Source: Microlunatus kandeliicorticis (lineage in GTDB: Bacteria; Actinomycetota; Actinomycetes; Propionibacteriales; Propionibacteriaceae). Taken from it: 64,000 bases of DNA. Location of the stretch: NCBI RefSeq assembly GCF_014137855.1, contig NZ_JACGWT010000002.1:806001-870000 (forward strand), given 5' to 3'. Below the pieces are notes generated by a model. It worked only from the letters and a program-made list of their open reading frames with translations. It was not told where the DNA came from and searched no databases. Below are positions 55,734-62,956 of the stretch, in pieces. How positions within the stretch are numbered: the first letter of the stretch is position 1; each line of letters starts with the position of its first letter. The position numbers and the translations under genes were made by a program.

Positions 55734-56672
55734 TCAGCCCTTGAGCCCGCTCCCGGCGACACCCTCGACGATCCGGCGCTGGAAGATGACGAACAGGATC
55801 ACCAGCGGCAGGGCGCCGAGGATCGAGGACGCCTGGATGTCGCTGAGCCGCTGCCCGAAGGAGCCCTGCACGGTGGCCAGGCCGACCGGGATGGTCATCA
55901 GCTTGGGGTTGGAGAGCACGAACAGCGGCAGGATCAGGTTGTTCCAGACGCCGACGAAGGTGACGATCGACATCGCCGCGATGACCGGCTTGGAGAGCGG
56001 CAGCACGATCCGTCGGTAGATGGTCCAGAAGCTCGCGCCGTCGATCCGGGCCGACTCCTCGAACTCCTTGGGCAGGCCGTCGAAGAACTGCTTGAAGACG
56101 AACACCGCGATCACCGACGGCACCTGCGGCAGGATCACCGCCCAGTAGGTGTTGAGCAGCCCGACCGCGTTGAGCTCGGCGAAGACCGGGACGATCAGCA
56201 CCTGCGGCGGCACCATGATCCCGAGCACCATGGCCAGGAACACCGCCCGCCGGCCGCGGAACCGCAGCCGGGAGAGGGCGTAGGCGGCCATCGAGCCGAA
56301 GATCACGGTCAGCGCCACGGTGATCACCGAGGTGATCGCGCTGGCCAGGTACCAGTTCCAGATGTCACCGCCGGCCAGCAGGGTGCCGTACGAGCCGAGG
56401 GTGAGCTTCCAGTCGGTGAGGATCGGCAGTGCGCCGAGCGCGGCGGTGGCGTTCGAGGTCAGCGAGGTCTTGATCGCCCACAGGCTCGGGATCAGCCAGA
56501 GCACCGCGAAGACGATCAGCACCAGCCAGGAGACGACGGTGAAGACCTGGCCGGACTTGCGTTCCTGGGCTTCGGAGCGGCGCGGCGGCGGGGCGGCCGC
56601 GGAGACCCCGGACCGGTGCTTGCGCGCGGTCTGCTCGGGACGGGCCGGGTCGGAGACGGTCTGGCTGGCCAT
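55734..56672 (-). CDS. ABC sugar importer permease, MalG type (cluster 3)
   Basis: A 312-residue permease starting at ATG 56672 with AGGAGGG 8 nt upstream. It has a 40-residue polar N terminus, six helices, the EAA loop FEESARIDGASFWTIYRRIV and the end FQRRIVEGVAGSGLKG. It overlaps the upstream permease stop by 1-4 nt (ATGA). It forms the channel with that protein and takes ligand from the cluster 3 lipoprotein. The neighbouring arabinofuranosidase and shared operator suggest arabino-oligosaccharides. Confidence 0.92.
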   Translation of the reverse strand: MASQTVSDPARPEQTARKHRSGVSAAAPPPRRSEAQERKSGQVFTVVSWLVLIVFAVLWLIPSLWAIKTSLTSNATAALGALPILTDWKLTLGSYGTLLAGGDIWNWYLASAITSVITVALTVIFGSMAAYALSRLRFRGRRAVFLAMVLGIMVPPQVLIVPVFAELNAVGLLNTYWAVILPQVPSVIAVFVFKQFFDGLPKEFEESARIDGASFWTIYRRIVLPLSKPVIAAMSIVTFVGVWNNLILPLFVLSNPKLMTIPVGLATVQGSFGQRLSDIQASSILGALPLVILFVIFQRRIVEGVAGSGLKG

Positions 56673-57622
56673 CAGGCGGCCCTCCTGTTCTGCGCGCGCT
56701 CGATCAGCTGGCGGATGCCCGTGACGATCAGGATGACGATGAGGAGCAGCACCGAGGCGGCCGACCCGGCACCGACCCGGTAGTTGGTGAACGCGGTGTC
56801 GGTGACCAGCCCGAGCACGACCTGGGAGGAGGTGCCGGGTCCGCCCGCGGTCATCAGGTAGACCTGGTCGAAGATCTTGAGGCTGGCGATGATCTGCAGC
56901 AGCACGACCAGGGTGGTGGTGCGGCCGAGCAGCGGGATGGTGATCGACTTGATCTGCTGCCACTGGCTGGCCCCGTCCACCGCGGCCGCCTCGTAGAGCT
57001 CGCGCGGGATGTCCTGCAGGCCGGCGAGGTAGAGCACGAAGTTGAAGCCGATGGTCCACCAGATGGTGGTGACCGCGACGCCGATCAGCGCCAGGTCGGG
57101 GGTGCCCAGCACCGGGTTCGGGGCCGGGTTGCCCAGCGCGGTGCGGAGCGAGTCCCAGAGCCCGGTCGACGGTGAGTAGATGAAGGTCCAGACGATCGCG
57201 ATCGCCGCCGACGGCAGGATGAACGGGACGAAGAAGGCCAGCCGGAAAAACCACTGCGCCCGGCGCACCCGGTTGGCCAGGATGGCGAAGACGAAGGCCA
57301 GCACCACGAGCGGGATGGTGGTGATGATCGTGAAGAAGATCGTGTGCCACATCGACTCCCAGAACAGCGGGAGGGTGAGCATCTCGGCGTAGTTGCCGAA
57401 CCCGGCGAAGCTGCCGAAGCCCTTCGCCACCAGCGAGGTGTTGAAGAAGCTGGAGATCAGCATGTAGATGATCGGCCAGATCAGGAACAGCACGTAGAAG
57501 ATCCCGAACGGCGCGATGAACAGCCAGGCCGGTCGGGCCTCGCCGCGGCGGACGTCGGACTCCTCGCGAGCCGACGGACGGGCGACCGGTGCGGTCGGTC
57601 GCTCGAGGGTCGAGGCGGTCAT
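56672..57622 (-). CDS. ABC sugar importer permease, MalF type (cluster 3)
   Basis: A 316-residue permease with six helices, beginning with ARPAWLFIAPFGIFYVLFLI. The EAA loop is YEAAAVDGASQWQQIKSITI. It lies 76 nt downstream of the solute-binding gene and is coupled to the MalG-type gene. As in the other two clusters, no ATP-binding subunit is adjacent. Confidence 0.92.
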   Translation of the reverse strand: MTASTLERPTAPVARPSAREESDVRRGEARPAWLFIAPFGIFYVLFLIWPIIYMLISSFFNTSLVAKGFGSFAGFGNYAEMLTLPLFWESMWHTIFFTIITTIPLVVLAFVFAILANRVRRAQWFFRLAFFVPFILPSAAIAIVWTFIYSPSTGLWDSLRTALGNPAPNPVLGTPDLALIGVAVTTIWWTIGFNFVLYLAGLQDIPRELYEAAAVDGASQWQQIKSITIPLLGRTTTLVVLLQIIASLKIFDQVYLMTAGGPGTSSQVVLGLVTDTAFTNYRVGAGSAASVLLLIVILIVTGIRQLIERAQNRRAA

Positions 57623-57698
57623 CGGCGCTCCTTCGCGCTCGGGACGGTGGGGTCGACTCGTTCAGTCGGGCGGCGCTCGGCCGGCGGCCGGGCCGCCA

Positions 57699-59072
57699 TC
57701 AGAGCGGGCTCTTGGTGTCGGCGTAGACCAGCAGCTGGTCGCGTGCGGTGGACAGCGCGGCCGCCGGGGTGGCCTGGCCTTGCTGGACCAACCCGAACTG
57801 GGCGCCCACGGTGTTCTCGAAGTTGGAGCCCGAGCCCGAGTACCAGGCCTGGGCGTCGTAGACCACCGAGTTGACCGCGTCGGCGTAGTTCGACTGCGGC
57901 TTGAGGTCCTTGTACTGCTGGCTGTCCAGCGTGGGGACGTAGGCCGGGATGTGACCGCCCTGGGCCCAGGTGAGGCTCTGGTCGAGCAGCGACTTGACGA
58001 AGCCGAGGGCCCGCTTGAGCTGGTCCTCGCTGCGGTTCATCCGCGGCAGCACGAAGGTGTGCGAGTCGCCCTGGCAGGCCGGCTGGTCGAACAGGGTGGG
58101 CACCGGCACCATGCCGAACTTGAGACCGTCGATCGACTCGGCGGTGGTGATCTCCCACTCGCCCTGCAGGTAGAAGGCCGACTTGCCGGTAAACATCAGC
58201 GTCTGCGACCCGGTGTAGTCGGTGATCGCCGGCATCAGCTTCTTCTTGGTCAGCGACTGGATGTAGTCGAGGGTCTTGATCGTCAGGTCCTCGTTGTACG
58301 TCAGCTTGCGGCCGCCGTCGCCGAGCCACGGGGTCGAGCCGGTCTGCTGGGAGTAGAGGCTCTGGAACCAGCGCCAGCTGGTCGCGGTGTCGCCCACGGT
58401 GGCCACCGAGGCGCCCCAGCTGCCGGTGACCTTCTTGGCCGCCTCGAGCGCGGCCTCCCACTGGTCGGTGCCGCGGATCTCCTTGAGGTTGCCGTCGCCG
58501 TCGAGCAGGTCGGCCTTCTCGCAGACGTCCTTGTTGTAGTAGAGGACGAACGGGTGGGTGTCGATCGGGATGGCGTAGCGCTGGCCGTTGACCGCGAGCG
58601 CCTCCCAGACCTTGGGGGAGAAGCTCGACGAGGACAGCCCGACCATCGCGAGCATGTCCTCGGTGATCGGCTCGAGCAGCCCGGCGATGGCCAGGTTCGA
58701 CTGCCGGGTCAGGTGCGAGACCGCGACGTCGGGCGGGGCGTCGCCGAGGGTGGCCAGTGAGACCTTGGTGTAGTACGGGTTGCCCCAGGCGAAGGTGGCC
58801 GCCTGCAGCGAGTTCGGGCCCTTCTGCTTCTCGTAGGTGGCCTCCATGGTCTGCATGCGCGACCCGTCGCCACCGCCGAAGAGGTTCCAGTAGGTGACCG
58901 TCCCCGGGTCGAGCTGGCTGCCCACCAGGCCGGCGGAGATCGCACTGCCGCAGCCGCTCAGACCACCGGCGATGCCCAGTGCCCCGGCGGCACCGAGGCC
59001 GCCCCTGAGCAGTGATCGCCGCGAGAAACGTCCGCTCGGATTGCCCGAGGGTCTCTGGGGTACAGCCGTCAC
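57699..59072 (-). CDS. ABC sugar importer, solute-binding lipoprotein (cluster 3)
   Basis: A 457-residue family-1 binding protein starting at GTG 59072 with GAGGAGG 5 nt upstream. The N terminus carries a Tat-like FSRRSLLRGG and the lipobox GLSGC (Cys41). Recognisable body segments are VTYWNLFGGGDGSRMQTM, PDVAVSHLTRQSNLAI and KSAFYLQGEWEITTAES. It is transcribed from a promoter overlapped by the CTACAACG-type operator and is divergent from its LacI gene. The mature protein probably binds arabinosides. Confidence 0.92.
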   Translation of the reverse strand: MTAVPQRPSGNPSGRFSRRSLLRGGLGAAGALGIAGGLSGCGSAISAGLVGSQLDPGTVTYWNLFGGGDGSRMQTMEATYEKQKGPNSLQAATFAWGNPYYTKVSLATLGDAPPDVAVSHLTRQSNLAIAGLLEPITEDMLAMVGLSSSSFSPKVWEALAVNGQRYAIPIDTHPFVLYYNKDVCEKADLLDGDGNLKEIRGTDQWEAALEAAKKVTGSWGASVATVGDTATSWRWFQSLYSQQTGSTPWLGDGGRKLTYNEDLTIKTLDYIQSLTKKKLMPAITDYTGSQTLMFTGKSAFYLQGEWEITTAESIDGLKFGMVPVPTLFDQPACQGDSHTFVLPRMNRSEDQLKRALGFVKSLLDQSLTWAQGGHIPAYVPTLDSQQYKDLKPQSNYADAVNSVVYDAQAWYSGSGSNFENTVGAQFGLVQQGQATPAAALSTARDQLLVYADTKSPL

Positions 59073-59105
59073 AGGGGCCTCCTCGCCGTCCTTGCCGTGC
59101 GGCCG

Positions 59106-59164
59106 ACCCTAGCGAGGGCCGCACGGGATTGCAACGTTGTAGAAGGGCGCGCGGCGGATACGGT
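59106..59164. promoter_or_regulatory. Divergent promoters sharing one LacI operator (cluster 3)
   Basis: The operator TTGCAACGTTGTAG occupies 59129-59142. For the minus-strand importer, TTGCAA (59134-59129) and TAGGGT (59111-59106) are a -35/-10 pair with a 17-nt spacer. For the plus-strand LacI gene, TTGTAG (59137-59142) and TACGGT (59159-59164) have a 16-nt spacer, and the GTG follows 6 nt later. One bound dimer would cover both -35 boxes. The reverse complement of the operator matches the site before the arabinofuranosidase at 12 of 14 positions. Confidence 0.75.
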
Positions 59165-59170
59165 GTCCCC

Positions 59171-60169
59171 GTGCGAGCGACCGTCCGGGATGTGGCGAAG
59201 CTCGCCGGGGTGTCCCCGAAGACGGTCTCGAACGTGGTCAACGGGCAGGTCCCGGTGAGCCCGCACACCCGGGACAGGGTGGAGCAGGCGATGGACCAGC
59301 TCGACTACGTCCCCAACCTCTCGGCCCGCGGACTGCGGAACGGCCGGACCGGGGTGATCGCCCTGGCGCTGCCCGCGCTGGCCACCTCCTACTCGGCCTC
59401 GATGACCAGCGAGATCGTCGCCGCCGCGGCCGAGCGCGGCTGGAACGTGCAGATCGAGGACACCGGGGTGACCGACGGCCGGCGCGAGGCGATGCTGCTC
59501 AACCGGGCCCGGGCTCACCTGGTCGACGGGCTGATCCTCAACCCGGTGCTGCTCGAGACCTCGGCGGTGCAGCGCGGGGTGTCGTTGCCCCCGGTGGTGC
59601 TGATCGGCGAGGTCGACCAGCCGATCGCCGACCACGTGTGGATCGACAACGTCGCGGCCGCCGACGCCGCCACCAGCCGCCTGGTCGGGGCCGGGCACCG
59701 CCGGATCGCCTTCCTGGGCCGGATGCGGTCGGCCACCGCGCGGCTGCGGCAGAAGGGCTACCGGGCCGCGCTCCGCCGGGCCGGGATCCGGCCGGACCCC
59801 GAGCTCGCCGTGCCGTGCCGGATCTGGAACCCCGACGGCGGCTACACGGCGATGCGGACCTGGCTGGCCGACCACGAGCCGCCGGACGCGATCTTCGCCA
59901 GTACCGACTCGCTCGCCCTCGGGGCGCTGCACGCGCTGGCCGACCTCGGGCTGACCGTTCCCGGCGACGTCAGCCTGGTGGGTTACGACGACGTGCCGGA
60001 GGCGGCGCACTACACCCCGCCGCTGACCACGGTCGGCTTCGACCGCCGGCTGTTCGCCGAGACCGTGCTGACCCTGCTGGCCGAGCGGATCGCCGATCCG
60101 GCCCGGCCGATCGTCTCGCGCACGATCCCCTTCCGCCTGGTCGAGCGCGAGAGTGTCCGGGACCGCTGA
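59171..60169 (+). CDS. LacI-family repressor of the arabinoside module
   Basis: A 332-residue LacI protein beginning MRATVRDVAKLAGVSPKTVS. The HTH is followed by the hinge (PNLSARGLRNGRTGV) and a sensor domain (DGLILNPVLLETSAV, ASTDSLALGALHAL, DVSLVGYDDVPEAAHYTPPLT). GTG 59171 has TACGGT 6 nt upstream and no ribosome site, so it is probably leaderless. It lies between the importer operon and the arabinofuranosidase gene, each with a copy of the same operator. Its inducer is probably arabinose or a small arabinoside. Confidence 0.93.
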   Translation: MRATVRDVAKLAGVSPKTVSNVVNGQVPVSPHTRDRVEQAMDQLDYVPNLSARGLRNGRTGVIALALPALATSYSASMTSEIVAAAAERGWNVQIEDTGVTDGRREAMLLNRARAHLVDGLILNPVLLETSAVQRGVSLPPVVLIGEVDQPIADHVWIDNVAAADAATSRLVGAGHRRIAFLGRMRSATARLRQKGYRAALRRAGIRPDPELAVPCRIWNPDGGYTAMRTWLADHEPPDAIFASTDSLALGALHALADLGLTVPGDVSLVGYDDVPEAAHYTPPLTTVGFDRRLFAETVLTLLAERIADPARPIVSRTIPFRLVERESVRDR

Positions 60170-60178
60170 CGCCCGGCT

Positions 60179-60207
60179 TTACCGCCCGCTCTACAACGAT
60201 GTAACGT
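60179..60207 (+). promoter_or_regulatory. Promoter and LacI operator of the arabinofuranosidase gene
   Basis: TTACCG (60179-60184) and TAACGT (60202-60207) form a -35/-10 pair with a 17-nt spacer. The operator CTACAACGATGTAA (60191-60204) fills most of the spacer and enters the -10 box. The ATG follows the -10 by 8 nt, consistent with a leaderless transcript. Confidence 0.75.
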
Positions 60208-60215
60208 CTGCGCGC

Positions 60216-61751
60216 ATGACTCGTGCGCGCGTGGTGATCGACCGTGACTTCACCCTCGGGGAGGTGCCGCGCCGGATCTTCGGCTCGTTCGTCGAGCACA
60301 TGGGGCGCTGCGTCTACACCGGCATCTTCGAACCGGGCCACCCGGAGGCCGACGAGGACGGGCTGCGGACCGACGTCCTCGAGCTGACCCGCGAGATGGG
60401 AGTCAGCGTGGTGCGCTACCCCGGCGGCAACTTCGTCTCCGGCTACAACTGGGAGGACGGCGTCGGTCCGGCCGACCAGCGCCCGGCCCGGCTCGACGGC
60501 GCCTGGCACACCGTCGAGTCGAACGCGTTCGGCCTGCACGAGTTCATGACCTGGGCCCGCAAGGCCGGGGTCGAGCCGATGGAGGCGATCAACCTCGGCA
60601 CCCGCGGTGTGGACGCCGCCCGCGAGCTGGTCGAGTACGCCAACCACCCGGGCGGCAGCGCGCTGTCGGACCGCCGGATCGCCAACGGGGCCAAGGACCC
60701 GTTCGGGATCAAGCTGTGGTGCCTGGGCAACGAGATGGACGGTCCCTGGCAGATCGGGCACAAGACCGCCGAGGAGTACGGCCGGCTGGCCCAGGAGGCC
60801 GCCAAGGCGATGAAGTTCGTCGACCCGACCATCGAGGTGGTGGCCTGCGGCAGCTCGAACCTGCAGATGCCGACCTTCGGGCACTGGGAGCACACTGTCC
60901 TCGGGCACGCCTACGACGACGTCGACTACGTCTCGCTGCACGCCTACTACGAGGAGCACGACGGCGACCACGCCAGCTTCCTGGCCAGCGGGGTCGGGAT
61001 GGACACCTTCATCGAGTCGGTGATCGCCACCGCCGACGCGGTCGGGGCGGCGCGGAAGAGCCGCAAGAAGATCAACCTCAGCTTCGACGAGTGGAACGTC
61101 TGGTACACCCGTCCGGGCTCGGAGGACGCCCCGGGTGACGTCGCCGACGCCGGCTGGCGGCACGCCCCGCGGCTGATCGAGGACGCCTACAGCGTCACCG
61201 ACGCGGTGGTGGTGGGCACCTTCCTCAACTCGCTGCTCCGGCACGGCGACCGGGTCAAGATCGCCAACCAGGCCCAGCTGGTCAACGTGATCGCGCCGAT
61301 CCGCAGCGAGGAGAACGGGCCGGCCTGGCGGCAGACCAGCTTCTGGCCGTTCGCCCGGATGTCCGCGCTGGCCAAGGGCGAGATCGTCGCCCCGCGGGTG
61401 ATCTCGGACCGCGTCGACACCGCGCAGTACGGCGACGCCGACCTGGTCGACGTGGCCGGCAGCTACGACGCCGAGTCGGGTCGGCTGGCGCTGTTCCTGG
61501 CCAACCGCGACCTCGACGGCAGCGCCGAGGTCGAGGTCGACCTGCGCGGGCTGACCGCTTCGTCGGTGACCTTCGCCGAGGTGCTCACCGTGCCGGAGGG
61601 CGGCGACCGCAACTCCGCCAACACCGAGCAGGACCAGGACCGGGTGCGGATGGTCGCGCTCGACGGGGTGGCCGTCGACGGCGGCACCGTCCGGCTCACC
61701 CTGCCGGCGCTCTCCTGGGCCGCGGTCGAGCTGGCGGTGGCCACGGCCTGA
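60216..61751 (+). CDS. GH51 alpha-L-arabinofuranosidase, intracellular
   Basis: A 511-residue GH51 enzyme that releases L-arabinofuranose from arabino-oligosaccharides. Family motifs are GSFVEHMGRCVYTGIFEPGH, VRYPGGNFVSGYNWEDGVGP, the acid/base Glu173 (CLGNEMDGPWQ) and the nucleophile Glu292 (LSFDEWNVWY). A C-terminal beta-sandwich (GRLALFLANRDLDGSAEVEV) follows. There is no signal peptide, so it cleaves substrate after import. It feeds the araA/araD operon about 29 kb away. It is followed by a strong hairpin. Confidence 0.96.
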   Translation: MTRARVVIDRDFTLGEVPRRIFGSFVEHMGRCVYTGIFEPGHPEADEDGLRTDVLELTREMGVSVVRYPGGNFVSGYNWEDGVGPADQRPARLDGAWHTVESNAFGLHEFMTWARKAGVEPMEAINLGTRGVDAARELVEYANHPGGSALSDRRIANGAKDPFGIKLWCLGNEMDGPWQIGHKTAEEYGRLAQEAAKAMKFVDPTIEVVACGSSNLQMPTFGHWEHTVLGHAYDDVDYVSLHAYYEEHDGDHASFLASGVGMDTFIESVIATADAVGAARKSRKKINLSFDEWNVWYTRPGSEDAPGDVADAGWRHAPRLIEDAYSVTDAVVVGTFLNSLLRHGDRVKIANQAQLVNVIAPIRSEENGPAWRQTSFWPFARMSALAKGEIVAPRVISDRVDTAQYGDADLVDVAGSYDAESGRLALFLANRDLDGSAEVEVDLRGLTASSVTFAEVLTVPEGGDRNSANTEQDQDRVRMVALDGVAVDGGTVRLTLPALSWAAVELAVATA

Positions 61752-61770
61752 CTCCGGCGGGGCACTGCGC

Positions 61771-61812
61771 TGCGCTGAGTCTGTCGAAGGGCGCTTCGAC
61801 AGGCTCAGCGCA
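61771..61812 (+). terminator. 19-bp hairpin terminator built from CTTCGACAGGCTCAG repeats
   Basis: The arms 61771-61789 (TGCGCTGAGTCTGTCGAAG) and 61794-61812 pair over 19 bp with one G-T wobble and a GGCG loop, 19 nt after the arabinofuranosidase stop. The arms are two opposed copies of the same repeat seen at 45.9 and 55.7 kb. Another single copy (CCCTGAGCCCGTCGAAGGG) lies at 61881-61899. Confidence 0.8.
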
Positions 61813-61966
61813 CGGGTCGGGAGACGGCGCCCCGAGCGCGGCACCCAGCACGTTGCCATGAGCCCAACACCCACCACGGTCCCTGAGCCCGTCGAAGGGT
61901 GTCTGGTGGGGAAGTGACACATCCCTTAGGTTGAACGGCGGAAGTTCACCCCCAGGGAGGTCACCG

Positions 61967-62926
61967 ATGACGCGTCGCCTGTTGCTCAGCCTGCTGTCCG
62001 TGCTGTCCGTGCTCGCACTGGTGGTGGGCGGCGTCGCGCCGGCCGCCGCCCGTCCCGGGCCGGGCGGCCCGAAGCCGGGCCACCTGCTCCGGGCCCACGA
62101 CCGGGTGGTCGCCTACTACCAGACCATCTACACCACCGACGCCGACGGCACGAAGCACTACGTCGATCCGAGGCCGCTGGCCAAGGTCGCCACCGACGTC
62201 AACGTCGGTGCCGTCCACCTCAACGACGACCGCAGTCTGCACCTCAACGACGACCCGCCGAACGACCCGTCGTTCGACCGGATGTGGGCCGACCTGCACG
62301 CGATGCAGCGCCGCGGCGTCAGGGTCAACGCGTTCGTCGGCGGCGCGGCCCAGGGCAGCTACCGCAACCTGGCGGAGCACTTCGACGTCTACTACCCGAT
62401 CCTCCGGGACTTCCTGCGGACCTACCGGCTCGACGGCGTCGACCTCGACATCGAGGAGCCGTTCAGCCTCGACGACACCGTGCACCTGGTCCGCGCGCTG
62501 CGGCACGACTTCGGCCCGCGGTTCGTCATCACGCTGACCCCGGTGGCCGCCGACCTGGCCGGTCTGACCGACTTCTCCGGCGGCTTCTCCTACGCCGAGC
62601 TCGAGCGCCGGGCCGGTCGCGACATCAACTGGTACAACGCGCAGTTCTACTGCGGGTGGGGCGACCTGCGCACCACCGACATGTACGACAAGGTGCTGGC
62701 CAACGGGTTCGCGCCGTCCCGGTTCGTCGCCGGCACGGTGACCAACCCGGCCAACTGCGGCGGCTACGTCGAGCCCGCCACCCTGGCCTCGGTGCTGCAC
62801 ACCCTGACCCACGAGCACCCGGACTTCGGTGGGGTGGCCGGCTGGGAGTACTTCAACGCCCTCGGTCCGGGCGACACGGGTCCGGCCGGGTGGTACGGAG
62901 CGGTGCGCCGCGACCTCCGTCCGTAG
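61967..62926 (+). CDS. Secreted GH18-like glycosidase
   Basis: A 319-residue protein starting at ATG 61967 with AGGGAGG 6 nt upstream. Residues 1-30 form a Sec signal peptide (RRLLLSLLSVLSVLALVVGG, then APAAARP). The TIM barrel carries the GH18 signature DGVDLDIE at residues 156-163, with Glu163 as the catalytic acid. RVNAFVGGAAQGSYRNLAE precedes it, and GVAGWEYFNAL forms the last barrel strand. It may hydrolyse chitin-like or peptidoglycan GlcNAc polymers or be an endo-N-acetylglucosaminidase. A TAGGTT box at 61927-61932 may be its -10. Confidence 0.85.
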   Translation: MTRRLLLSLLSVLSVLALVVGGVAPAAARPGPGGPKPGHLLRAHDRVVAYYQTIYTTDADGTKHYVDPRPLAKVATDVNVGAVHLNDDRSLHLNDDPPNDPSFDRMWADLHAMQRRGVRVNAFVGGAAQGSYRNLAEHFDVYYPILRDFLRTYRLDGVDLDIEEPFSLDDTVHLVRALRHDFGPRFVITLTPVAADLAGLTDFSGGFSYAELERRAGRDINWYNAQFYCGWGDLRTTDMYDKVLANGFAPSRFVAGTVTNPANCGGYVEPATLASVLHTLTHEHPDFGGVAGWEYFNALGPGDTGPAGWYGAVRRDLRP

Positions 62927-62956
62927 AGTGTGGCGGGTGCCTCCGGAGTCGCCCGC

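Noticed and set aside
55394-55762. N-terminal extension of the ABC exporter to 55762
   Set aside because: The extra residues are translated from the CTTCGACGGGCTCAG repeat units and would overlap the neighbouring permease stop; no homologous domain is seen there.
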